Of a DNA stretch of 64,000 nt, positions 19,183-27,247 are shown piece by piece (position 1 is the stretch's first letter; every line of letters starts with the position of its first letter). The stretch is from SZUA-36 sp963753105. Its GTDB lineage: Bacteria; Pseudomonadota; Gammaproteobacteria; Xanthomonadales; SZUA-36. The position numbers were made by a program, and so were the translations under genes. Below the pieces are notes generated by a model that saw only the letters and a program-made list of their open reading frames with translations, ran no database searches and had not been told where the DNA came from. Where the stretch lies: NCBI GenBank assembly GCA_963753105.1, contig CAVWBD010000003.1:412714-476713 (forward strand), read 5' to 3'.

Positions 19183-19725
19183 ATGAAAAGAACCATAACC
19201 TTGGTTTTTGCATTAGTAATTTTTACATCGACTGTTTACGCGGGTGGCCCTGCAGCGAAAGTAACCGGCGATTTTGTCCTTAGCGATGTCTACCATCGCT
19301 TGATTTCTGCGCACGAAGCCACTGACAAACACCCTCAGAAAGGATTCTTTTTTTCCTGGCAGGACACCGGCAGGTGGCATGAAATCGATTTCAGAGATAC
19401 GGAAAACACCTGTATTAACGTCTTCGCCCACGGCCAGGCGCGAATCGGTGGTCTGATCAGCAATGGCAATGAGGGGAACCCTGCGATCGGTCGCTATTTC
19501 GGTTTTAACCTGTTTGACGGCGGGCAGGGGCATACGGGCCTGATCGTTGACCACTCGGACACCTACCGGGTCAGTACGGTCTACGATTCGGAAGATGCCA
19601 GGCTTGCCCTACTCGAATGGTGTAATTCCGGAACGTATGGCGGCCTTATCGGTCAGGCGATCTGGCCCCACGACGTTACCAAGGGCAACCTGAAAGTACA
19701 TAGTTCATCAAGCAACTTCGACTGA
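19183..19725 (+). CDS. Secreted protein of unknown function
   Basis: A 180-residue protein with a clear Sec signal peptide (MKRTITLVFALVIFTSTVYA, cleavage after about residue 20). The start is firmly placed by an ideal Shine-Dalgarno, AAAGGAGG, about 7-9 bases upstream. The mature part contains several aromatic/glycine stretches (FFFSWQDTGRWHEIDF, IGRYFGFNLFDGGQGHTGL) suggesting a beta-rich fold and only two cysteines, a possible disulphide. I do not recognise the family. It is a single gene, convergent with the membrane protein downstream. Confidence 0.78.
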   Translation: MKRTITLVFALVIFTSTVYAGGPAAKVTGDFVLSDVYHRLISAHEATDKHPQKGFFFSWQDTGRWHEIDFRDTENTCINVFAHGQARIGGLISNGNEGNPAIGRYFGFNLFDGGQGHTGLIVDHSDTYRVSTVYDSEDARLALLEWCNSGTYGGLIGQAIWPHDVTKGNLKVHSSSSNFD

Positions 19726-19803
19726 ACCGCACTCCCAGGCAGACCCCGGCGACCCTCGCACCCAACACGCGACTACCGCCGGGGTCTGCTGCCGGGTCCG
19801 CAT

Positions 19804-20595
19804 TCAGGCCAGTCTTTTGACCAGCGGAAACAGTGACAAAACCCAGACCACTGATGCCAGGTATGAAATCAGTGTGCCGTACACGACGCCGAACTGCGGG
19901 TAGGTGAAATATACGGCCAGGGCATAGATCAGCAGGTTGCTGGTCGTCAGTACCAGCACCTTGCCCACGGAACGGACAAACCCCGCTCCCTGGCTTCGGG
20001 CAAGGATAAACAAGGTGGTAAACAGCATCGCGGGAAATGTTGCGAAGATGCCCGTGAAATAGGGCGGGCTGAACTTGGAAATAACCACCACTGCGGCCAC
20101 CACGCTGCCGGAGAAAACGGCCCGGCCCGCCATTTGCCATGTTGAATAGTACTTTTGCAGGGCTTTTACATCCGTATCCGGCAGGATTTTTTCGAGCGCA
20201 ATGACCGCCAGGAGTACGAATACAACGTAACAAAGGATTCCAATCAGCAGGTTGATTTGACCGATATGGTTCAGAAGCAGGGCGTTTACAAACCACGTAA
20301 GCAGTGAAACCAAACTGGCGGCAAGCAAACCCCAACGCAAACAAAGGACAAATACGAGCAGAAAAATCGTGGTGTTGATCAAACCTGCCGGAACAGCCAG
20401 CACGGCCTGGGTCACATAGTTAACATCCCGGACAAATGTGACAAACAGCAAACTGATCAGTAAATTCGCCGGGAGATTTGCAATTAATCCGCCTACCTTG
20501 GTGCCCAGCCGTTCAGCGACCAATGAAGAAAATGCAATCCATGAGCCTGCGATGCTGAAGGAGAGCAAAACCTGCATGAGGAACAGTTTGTCCAT
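19804..20595 (-). CDS. Multi-pass membrane protein of unknown function
   Basis: A 263-residue, very hydrophobic protein with about eight or nine membrane segments arranged as two similar halves around a short polar loop (ILPDTDVKALQKYYS, near residue 136). Each half contains a Pro-rich inner stretch (ANLPANLLISLLFV; FATFPAMLFTTLF), suggesting an internal duplication as in small transporters. I cannot assign substrate or family. It stands alone between convergent and divergent neighbours. Confidence 0.75.
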   Translation of the reverse strand: MDKLFLMQVLLSFSIAGSWIAFSSLVAERLGTKVGGLIANLPANLLISLLFVTFVRDVNYVTQAVLAVPAGLINTTIFLLVFVLCLRWGLLAASLVSLLTWFVNALLLNHIGQINLLIGILCYVVFVLLAVIALEKILPDTDVKALQKYYSTWQMAGRAVFSGSVVAAVVVISKFSPPYFTGIFATFPAMLFTTLFILARSQGAGFVRSVGKVLVLTTSNLLIYALAVYFTYPQFGVVYGTLISYLASVVWVLSLFPLVKRLA

Positions 20596-20756
20596 ACCAT
20601 TAGGGTCAATAGGCCACGAAAAATGCCATGGTACGGTAAAAAAGCCCCGGGTTCATTTGGCTTTAATTGAAGCTGGCCCCTTTAAAAGGTTGACCGGGCG
20701 GAACCATATTCTGACAATACGTTCCAATTCATCCTCAGGACCGGCCGGGAAAATCT

Positions 20757-22739
20757 TTGTTCAACTCATTCGCTAATTGTACAAGCTCAAATTTCCTGCG
20801 TGGCCCGTTGCTCACCCTGGCCCTGGTATTCGCCCTGGCTGTCATCAGCGGCTGTGCAGGAACAGCCAAGGGCAAGGGCACCTCGGTTTACTCCAGCTTT
20901 GAGCCGCAAGACGCTTCTCAGCCGCAAAAATCAGCCGCCGCCGCATTGGTAACCATTCGCTATCCTGCGATGATCCACGCCAACGCGGAAAACCTGTATG
21001 TCAGCTCTTTCGCCATCAACGCCATCGGCGGCGAGGTTCCATACGGTGTACACGGCAACCGGCAAACCTCCAGGGTCGCCCAGTCGGTGGTCGAAAAATC
21101 GAGTTATTACGCGATGTCGCTGTACCGCGAGTTGAAGAACACGCTGCCGGAAGGCACGGTGCTGCTATCCCCGCACATCGTTGACTGGAACAAGGAACGC
21201 GGGTTGCACAGCCGGCCGGTGCTCGGCACCGAGCAGGTACCCAGCGTACTGACCATCGATTTCAACATTTATTCCTTCCCTGACGTTGGGGAGTTGATGA
21301 ATTCACCCCCGGTCACATTCGGTGATCTTGTAACCCCGCTGATCGTCATCAGGAGCAGCCGCTGGGTTCAGCCGTCCCTGGGTGGCTTGTTGTTGGCCAG
21401 TCCGCCACTTGCCGATCCCACCTGGCGGCAGAACCGCAATGCGGCACAGGAGAACATCAAGGGAAAACTTCTCGATGACCCGGTCCAGCATGATTCTTCA
21501 CTCGGATTTATCTCCTATTTGCGGGAACGCGACGAAGCAGATTTGGCCTTGCCCTTCAGGGGCAACAACGGCACCGGGCAGGGAGTCAGCGCCATAGAGC
21601 CGTACGCGCTGGAAAAAATCCAGATGAACGGGAACTTGATCGCGGGACTCTCCGCTGAACATTCGATCGATCCCTTTGTGCAGGGCTTCGTCAAGGGGGC
21701 CAGTACGCGCATCGTCGAGTTACTGAACTCCATCGATCACGAAATGGCCACCTTTTTTGCACGACAGTCAGCGCTGGAGCGCTTTGACCCGGAGCTCGCA
21801 AAAGTTTTTTACATACAATCGGATGATGAAAGCGTCAGGGCCCGGCTGCAACTGGCCGAAGCGCTGATCGGCGCGGAACGGGAATTTCTGGCTGCACAGT
21901 CCGACAGTATCTACAACGGCACCTATGATGGGAATTACGGCACCAAGATGCGTAAGATCATCGCCGCCGAGTACCGCATGCTGGAACAACGCCGCCAGCT
22001 GGCGCGCAAGCAGAACCTGACTACGGCCGTGGCAGTCGTGGCCCTGGCCGGTTCAGTATACGGCGCCGTCGCATCGACAGCGGCGGGTACCGCCGCCGTC
22101 ACCGCCGCTTCCGGGGCCGCGCTGGCCGGTGCAGGCTGGGCCATGCACGAGACCCTGGAGACAAAGACGGAATCAAAAGAAGTTAACCGCTATTTCCTGG
22201 CCCGCATGGCGCCCGCCTTTGACCGGCAAATGGCCGTGCAAATGGAGTGGCTGGAGTCAAAAGAAGTCATCACAGCGCGTGGTTTTGCCGAGTTTCGCAA
22301 CAAGACACTCAGCCTGTACCAATCCCGTGTCAGATCCATGCAGGTTGATATGCCGGTGCAGTGCCGGTTCGAACACCCGGAATTTTCCCGCGCAGGGCGC
22401 TGGTATGGCGTCTGTTCGAACGGCGCAGCCTCGGGCCGGGGTTACGGGGTGATCATGGACGACAACGGCGACACGGTCGAATACCTTGGTGATGCAAGGA
22501 AGGGCCTGGCTTCCGGTTCCGGTGGCATGATCATCCAGCGCAATGGACAGCTTGCTGCGGCTTATTTTGAGGGTGGCTTCAAAAACGGACGGCCTGACGG
22601 TGTCGTGCAGGTCGAGATGGCCGGGCAGCCAACCAGGCTGCGAAAGTACAGAGACGGTGTTGATATCGGCAAGGGCAGTCCATCCAGGTTGCAAAGCCTC
22701 GAACTGGTCTCCTTTGGAACTGCGGGGGTCACCCCATGA
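20757..22739 (+). CDS. Large lipoprotein with C-terminal MORN-like repeats
   Basis: A 660-residue protein beginning with a lipoprotein signal (LALVFALAVISGCAG, lipid Cys about residue 33). The only upstream start in frame is TTG at 20757, with GGGA six bases before it. The first 340 residues are an uncharacterised domain (IRYPAMIHANAENLYVSSFA). A Gly/Ala-rich hydrophobic hairpin near residues 425-455 could insert in a membrane. The last 100 residues carry MORN-type repeats (GVIMDDNGDTVEYLGDARKG, AAAYFEGGFKNGRPDG). The next gene overlaps it by four bases, so the two products probably act together in the envelope. Function unknown. Confidence 0.72.
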   Translation: MFNSFANCTSSNFLRGPLLTLALVFALAVISGCAGTAKGKGTSVYSSFEPQDASQPQKSAAAALVTIRYPAMIHANAENLYVSSFAINAIGGEVPYGVHGNRQTSRVAQSVVEKSSYYAMSLYRELKNTLPEGTVLLSPHIVDWNKERGLHSRPVLGTEQVPSVLTIDFNIYSFPDVGELMNSPPVTFGDLVTPLIVIRSSRWVQPSLGGLLLASPPLADPTWRQNRNAAQENIKGKLLDDPVQHDSSLGFISYLRERDEADLALPFRGNNGTGQGVSAIEPYALEKIQMNGNLIAGLSAEHSIDPFVQGFVKGASTRIVELLNSIDHEMATFFARQSALERFDPELAKVFYIQSDDESVRARLQLAEALIGAEREFLAAQSDSIYNGTYDGNYGTKMRKIIAAEYRMLEQRRQLARKQNLTTAVAVVALAGSVYGAVASTAAGTAAVTAASGAALAGAGWAMHETLETKTESKEVNRYFLARMAPAFDRQMAVQMEWLESKEVITARGFAEFRNKTLSLYQSRVRSMQVDMPVQCRFEHPEFSRAGRWYGVCSNGAASGRGYGVIMDDNGDTVEYLGDARKGLASGSGGMIIQRNGQLAAAYFEGGFKNGRPDGVVQVEMAGQPTRLRKYRDGVDIGKGSPSRLQSLELVSFGTAGVTP

Positions 22740-23524
22740 TTGCCCATGTGAAAATTTGGTTGTTGGCAGCCACCTGCCTGCTGCTCGTTGCCATATACGG
22801 CCAGGCAAATGATGACCCGATCCAGATCAGCGACCTGCCACCCGGTGAGCAATACCGGCAACTCAGCCTGGTTGTTTTGATGGCTGCAGGTGCGAGCCCT
22901 GAATTGATGGACGCGATCACACCCGATGAGGCAACGGGGGCGGACCGTAATACAGACCTGAGCCCGGATGATTACAAAACACCCTTATTCCGCATTGTCG
23001 ACCAGGAGTCCATGTTGGCAGGCGCGGCTTTCCTGCTGCGCTATGCACATGAATCCGCGGCAGACATCCAGAACCGCCTGGCAGACATCAAGACCGCCAA
23101 CCCGGTGCTGATCAGCATGGTAGACGTGAATGCCATCACCGAGGACGCCATCATTATCCGCAACGCGATCGCGGACTCGATTGCCTACTCGGACCTGCTC
23201 GGGAACGAAACGGAGCGCCAGCACCTTCAGGACTACCGGACCCGCACAACGCGTATCCGTAATTTCATGGAATTTGAACTGTTCGAAGTGGAACTTGCAC
23301 GCCTGACCGAGGAAGCGATCCTGTCCGTGGGTGGCAAGCTGGACGCCTACCAGCGCATGTTTGACGAGGAAGTGGATTCAAAGGAATTCGACCGGCAATT
23401 CGATGCGGCCGATTATATTTATAACCGTTCTGAAAAATTCGACATAAAAGCCGGCAAGCTCACCGAGGAGATCATGAAAAACGTAATACTCTCCGAGGGC
23501 CAGCCGGATCAACCGGACCCCTGA
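22736..23524 (+). CDS. Secreted partner of the MORN lipoprotein, unknown function
   Basis: A 262-residue protein with an N-terminal signal peptide or anchor (HVKIWLLAATCLLLVAIYGQA). The rest is largely helical and acidic (LRYAHESAADIQNRLADIKT; FELFEVELARLTEEAI), compatible with a coiled-coil partner. Its ATG overlaps the upstream stop (ATGA), so it is translationally coupled. No known domain recognised. It ends seven bases before the convergent YbaK-like gene, with no obvious terminator between. Confidence 0.72.
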   Translation: MIAHVKIWLLAATCLLLVAIYGQANDDPIQISDLPPGEQYRQLSLVVLMAAGASPELMDAITPDEATGADRNTDLSPDDYKTPLFRIVDQESMLAGAAFLLRYAHESAADIQNRLADIKTANPVLISMVDVNAITEDAIIIRNAIADSIAYSDLLGNETERQHLQDYRTRTTRIRNFMEFELFEVELARLTEEAILSVGGKLDAYQRMFDEEVDSKEFDRQFDAADYIYNRSEKFDIKAGKLTEEIMKNVILSEGQPDQPDP

Positions 23525-23530
23525 TCGTTT

Positions 23531-24025
23531 CTAATCGCTGATCCACCTCTTGTAATCTGTACCTGCACTGATAATGGCATGCGGCATGTCTTTCATCAGT
23601 TCGCAGAATTCATCACCGTGGATGTGGACCAGGTTTTCATGGTCGCCAGCCTCGATATAGATTTCTGATGCATTGGTCAGTTGCTCGTCCCAGATCACGT
23701 CCAGCCCATAGGCATTGCTCAGGGCCGGAACCGCGCCGAGGGAGCAATCCTGGAACAGGTTTGGCAATTCATCTTCGGTCGCCATTACCAGCTTGCGCCC
23801 TAGACTCTCGTTAACCCAATCGATATCCAGCCGGTTGGTGGATGGCACCACGCTGACAATGTAGCCGGTGTCATCCTCAAGTACCACGGCCTTGGCCACC
23901 TGGTGGCTTGGCACGTGTGCTGAGTGCGCTGACTCCAGCGCAGTGGATGAGTGGGGGTGTTTGACCACGTCGTATTCGACATTGTGGTCTTCAAGGAACG
24001 ACTTCAATGTTGTTGCGATAGCCAT
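23531..24025 (-). CDS. YbaK/ProX-type aminoacyl-tRNA deacylase
   Basis: A 164-residue protein of the YbaK/EbsC/ProX superfamily, which hydrolyses mischarged tRNAs such as Cys- or Ala-tRNA-Pro. The conserved lysine of the active site sits in VPSHQVAKAVVLED (near residue 45) and the second block is SLGAVPALSNAYGLDVIWD. The N-terminal HNVEYDVVKHPHSSTALESA is also typical. Which misacylated tRNA it edits is not predictable. Single gene, divergent from the M20 amidohydrolase. Confidence 0.87.
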   Translation of the reverse strand: MAIATTLKSFLEDHNVEYDVVKHPHSSTALESAHSAHVPSHQVAKAVVLEDDTGYIVSVVPSTNRLDIDWVNESLGRKLVMATEDELPNLFQDCSLGAVPALSNAYGLDVIWDEQLTNASEIYIEAGDHENLVHIHGDEFCELMKDMPHAIISAGTDYKRWISD

Positions 24026-24261
24026 GGCTTCCTCCTTTGAACATTGAGTGAAACCGTGCCTGGCGGCAGATGTCGCAAGTCACGCTGTGTTAACGCTCTC
24101 ACAAGTTCAAATCGAATCTGAAACTCGTATTTTCAGTATAGATAAGAAACACCGTGCTTGTCATATATTCATTTTTGCAGCCGCGAAATCATTCCTTTCT
24201 GCCACCCGGCTGCTCTGCTAACCTTCACCCCTTCGAATCAAATAACAAAGAGGGCTTAGCC

Positions 24262-25596
24262 ATGCGATCTATTTCCTGGAAACTTTCATTGGCCACCGCC
24301 CTGCTTGGCGGTCTGCTGGCCTCCCCGCTGATGGCCGACGCGTTGTCCGAGTCTGTTGCAAATGACTACAACCAGCATCTCGGTGCACTGTTTGATTATT
24401 TTCACCGCAACCCCGAGCTTTCCTCCATGGAAGTCAAGACCGCGGCACGTCTGGCCGATGAACTGCGTGCCACGGGTTTTGAAGTCACCGAGGGTGTAGG
24501 CGGTACCGGTGTGGTCGCAATCCTGGAAAACGGCCCGGGACCACTGGTCATGATGCGTGCCGACATGGACGGTCTGCCGGTACCGGAAAAATCCGGTCTG
24601 CCCAATGCATCGAAAGCGACCCAGGTCGACTGGGATGGCAACGAAGTACCGGTCATGCACGCCTGCGGCCATGATGTCCACATGACCAGCCTGGTCGGCA
24701 CGGCGCGTGTGATGGCCGCCACCAAAGACAGCTGGACCGGCACCCTGATGCTGATCGGCCAGCCCGCAGAAGAACGCGTGGGCGGCGCCAAGAATATGAA
24801 GGCAGATAACCTGTGGCAACGTTTCGGTCAGCCCGACTACGCGCTGGCGTTTCACGTATCCGCCGGTGTACCCACCGGCAAGCTGGTTGCCACCATCGGT
24901 TCACCAATGTCCGGTGCTGATACAGTCGATATCATCGTGCATGGCATCGGCGCACACGGGGCCAGCCCGCACCGCGGCGTGGACCCGGTGGTGCTGGGTT
25001 CACAGATCGTGCTGGCCTTACAGACCATCGTCAGCAGAGAACTCCCGCCCAGGGAAGCAGGGGTCATCACGGTTGGATCCTTCCACGCCGGCACCAAGCA
25101 CAACATCATTTCCGATAGGGCTCACCTGCAGCTGACCGTGCGAAATGACAATTTTGAATCCCGCCAGGTGCTGCTGGACGGCATCAAGCGTGTTGCTGAG
25201 AACATGGGACGCGTGGCCGGCTTGCCGGATGACCTGCTGCCGGAAGTGATCGTATCTGATGAGGGCGTGCCTCCGGCCATCAACGATACCGAACTGACCC
25301 GGCGGCTCAGGGGAGTCTGGCAAAGTGCGCTCGGGGAAGATGTTTTTTTCGACAAAAAGCGCCAGGGCATGGGTGCCGAGGACTTCCCGTTTTTCACGGT
25401 TGACCCCTATATTCCTTCCACTTACTTTGCCGTGGGCGGAACCTTCCAGTCGGATATCGATGCCGAGGCGGCAGGCGGACCACCGGTCCCGTCCCACCAT
25501 TCACCCTTGTTCAGGATCGAGGCGGAGGAATCAGTCCGGCTGGGTACCGAAGCCACCGTGCTGGCGCTCAGGGACCTGTTGCAGGTCGTTAAGTGA
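24262..25596 (+). CDS. Secreted M20D-type amidohydrolase
   Basis: A 444-residue metal-dependent amidohydrolase of the hippurate/IAA-amino-acid hydrolase type, preceded by a Sec signal peptide (residues 1-21, LLGGLLASPLMADA), so it is probably periplasmic. Metal ligands are in MHACGHDVHM (near residue 133) and QPAEERVGGAK, with the dimerisation domain GIGAHGASPHRGVDPV and a late GAEDFPFF and HHSPLF. The start at MRSISWK is chosen over longer frames because the signal peptide begins there and AAAGAGGG lies upstream. It cleaves N-acyl or aryl amino-acid amides; substrate unknown. Confidence 0.9.
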   Translation: MRSISWKLSLATALLGGLLASPLMADALSESVANDYNQHLGALFDYFHRNPELSSMEVKTAARLADELRATGFEVTEGVGGTGVVAILENGPGPLVMMRADMDGLPVPEKSGLPNASKATQVDWDGNEVPVMHACGHDVHMTSLVGTARVMAATKDSWTGTLMLIGQPAEERVGGAKNMKADNLWQRFGQPDYALAFHVSAGVPTGKLVATIGSPMSGADTVDIIVHGIGAHGASPHRGVDPVVLGSQIVLALQTIVSRELPPREAGVITVGSFHAGTKHNIISDRAHLQLTVRNDNFESRQVLLDGIKRVAENMGRVAGLPDDLLPEVIVSDEGVPPAINDTELTRRLRGVWQSALGEDVFFDKKRQGMGAEDFPFFTVDPYIPSTYFAVGGTFQSDIDAEAAGGPPVPSHHSPLFRIEAEESVRLGTEATVLALRDLLQVVK

Positions 25597-25599
25597 TTT

Positions 25600-25665
25600 A
25601 AAAGGGGTCAGGTTCATTTTTCTGGGTCGGATCACGACCGAAAATCTGAACCTGACCCCTTTTTT
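25600..25665. terminator. Long hairpin terminator/repeat after the M20 gene
   Basis: Nearly perfect hairpin with 17-base arms, AAAAGGGGTCAGGTTCA (25600-25616) and its complement at 25647-25663, followed by T residues. It fits a terminator for the amidohydrolase, and on sequence it also belongs with the palindrome at 18450-18505. Confidence 0.75.
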
Positions 25666-25681
25666 ATGTCCCCATTTATTC

Positions 25682-25841
25682 AGCGCTGGGGAGGGGTGTT
25701 CCTTACCGGAACCGTGAGCGACAGGGAGTCGCGACCGAGCCCCCACGACTGCAGGGATGCAGGAGGTAGAACAACGCCGGGAGCAGTTGTCGAGGGATGG
25801 GTCCACGGCGTGTTCCGGGAGGGAACACCCGACTCAGCGCC
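25682..25841. repeat. Dispersed palindromic repeat, copy 2
   Basis: Ends GCGCTGGGGAGGGGTGTTCC and its complement-like GGAACACCCGACTCAGCGC. The inner CCGTGAGCGACAGGGAGTCG is shared almost exactly with copy 3 at 39302-39412, on the opposite strand there. It lies in the convergent space before the repeat-protein gene and could also end transcription. Confidence 0.65.
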
Positions 25842-25873
25842 TGAAGCAGTGAGTTAAAGTTAACTTGAGCTTT

Positions 25874-27247
25874 TTAGTCAGGTGGATCCTGTGGTGGTTC
25901 ATCCGGATCGTCCTGCGCCGCACCTGTGTCCACGCCGATAACCACGCCCCTGGCCTTGACCAGGTCTTCGATGCTCAAGGTGTCCTGCGATTGCTCACCC
26001 GTTGCGCCTTCACCTTCCAGGTACTCAAGGGCGTTTTGCGACACACCCTCGGCAGCCGGCTCATCACGTTCATCGGTTCCGGCCTCTGTGGTCACCTGTT
26101 GCGAGTACGTTGCTGCAGTATCTTCCTCATTGCTCGTAGTTTCCTGGTCACCGGCAGAACCGGCTTCGCCGCCATCCGCGGCCTGTTGGGCACCAGCAGC
26201 ACCTTGCTGCTGTCCCGTCTGTTGCAGGAATTCCATGGCGTTCTGTTCAGTACCCTCGTTGCCTTGCCCGGCTTCTTGACTTGTCCCAGCCTGGGCGGAT
26301 TCGGGTTGAGCCGCTGAATCAGCAGCATCGCCTTGCTGCCCCATCTGTTGCAGGAACTCCATGGCATTCTGTTCAACACCCTCGTCACCTTGCTCAACAC
26401 TTTCACTTGACCCGGCCTGGGCAGATTCGGATTGGGCCGTTGAATCGGCAGCATCGCCTTGCTGCCCGGCAGTCTGTGCCTGGCCGCCGTCCCCGGTTTG
26501 CTGTTGTGCGCTGTCACTACTTGAACTGCCACCCTGGTAACCGGCTTTTTCCAGGAACTCCATCGCGTTTTGCGCAACGCCTTCAGCATCCTGCTCACCG
26601 TCAGCGCCTTGTGTATTCGGAGAAAAGCTGTCCCCGTTGCTTCCCGGTTTCGAATCCTGCTCCTGGCCTGCCTGTGCAGCCTGGCCTGGGCGCGTCTCTC
26701 CATCGCCGGAAGGTTCACCGGCCTGGCCCGGCATGGCACCCGAAGCAGCAACGGCTGCTCTTGTGCGCGCGGAATTGGCGTAAATCTGTGCCTCCCGGGC
26801 ATGGTAATTATCCAGCAACTCGCCCCAGGCCTCGGCTTCCTGTTTTTGCAGGTTCGCATTGCCTTGGGCTGCGTCACTGGGCACGTACGGGTAATCCGCG
26901 TTTTCATCACCCGGCTGCCAGCGGTCACCCCGGGAGATGATTTCACGCAACTCATCACGCAGGTGTTTCTGTGACTCCTCCGGCAATTTATCCAGCTTTT
27001 GCAAACCCGAACGCGACCCATATGATTCTTCGGGGACGACGGTACGTTGCCGCAGGTCATCCTTAAGTTCCATGAACTGCCGGTAGTTATCCTCGTTGAC
27101 CTCCACCTCCTGGTCCGGTGGCGCTTGTACCTCAGCGTCATCGGCCGCCTGCGGGGCAGGGGTGTCCTGCTGGGCAAATGCCACCGTGGCACACAAGGAG
27201 GCCAGTATCAGCAGCGGAGCAAAACGTAAGCGATTAGCCATCAGCAT
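25874..27247 (-). CDS. Secreted low-complexity protein with four QNAMEFL repeats
   Basis: A 457-residue protein with a signal peptide (RLRFAPLLILASLCATVAFA). Residues about 50-150 are helical (YRQFMELKDDLRQRTVVPEE; EAWGELLDNYHAREAQIYAN). The second half is Gln/Gly/Ser/Asp-rich and carries four repeats of one short helix: EGVAQNAMEFLEKAGYQGG, EGVEQNAMEFLQQMGQQGD, EGTEQNAMEFLQQTGQQQG and EGVSQNALEYLEGEG. I know no family with this unit. The start ATG follows directly on the kinase stop (TGAATG), so it is the last gene of the kinase/FHA/vWA operon and probably a periplasmic component, ligand or substrate. Confidence 0.78.
   Translation of the reverse strand: MLMANRLRFAPLLILASLCATVAFAQQDTPAPQAADDAEVQAPPDQEVEVNEDNYRQFMELKDDLRQRTVVPEESYGSRSGLQKLDKLPEESQKHLRDELREIISRGDRWQPGDENADYPYVPSDAAQGNANLQKQEAEAWGELLDNYHAREAQIYANSARTRAAVAASGAMPGQAGEPSGDGETRPGQAAQAGQEQDSKPGSNGDSFSPNTQGADGEQDAEGVAQNAMEFLEKAGYQGGSSSSDSAQQQTGDGGQAQTAGQQGDAADSTAQSESAQAGSSESVEQGDEGVEQNAMEFLQQMGQQGDAADSAAQPESAQAGTSQEAGQGNEGTEQNAMEFLQQTGQQQGAAGAQQAADGGEAGSAGDQETTSNEEDTAATYSQQVTTEAGTDERDEPAAEGVSQNALEYLEGEGATGEQSQDTLSIEDLVKARGVVIGVDTGAAQDDPDEPPQDPPD

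Noticed and set aside
26092..27192. 366-residue alternative frame on the minus strand
   Set aside because: Out-of-frame reading of the QNAMEFL repeat gene; Arg/Pro-rich and without a signal peptide.
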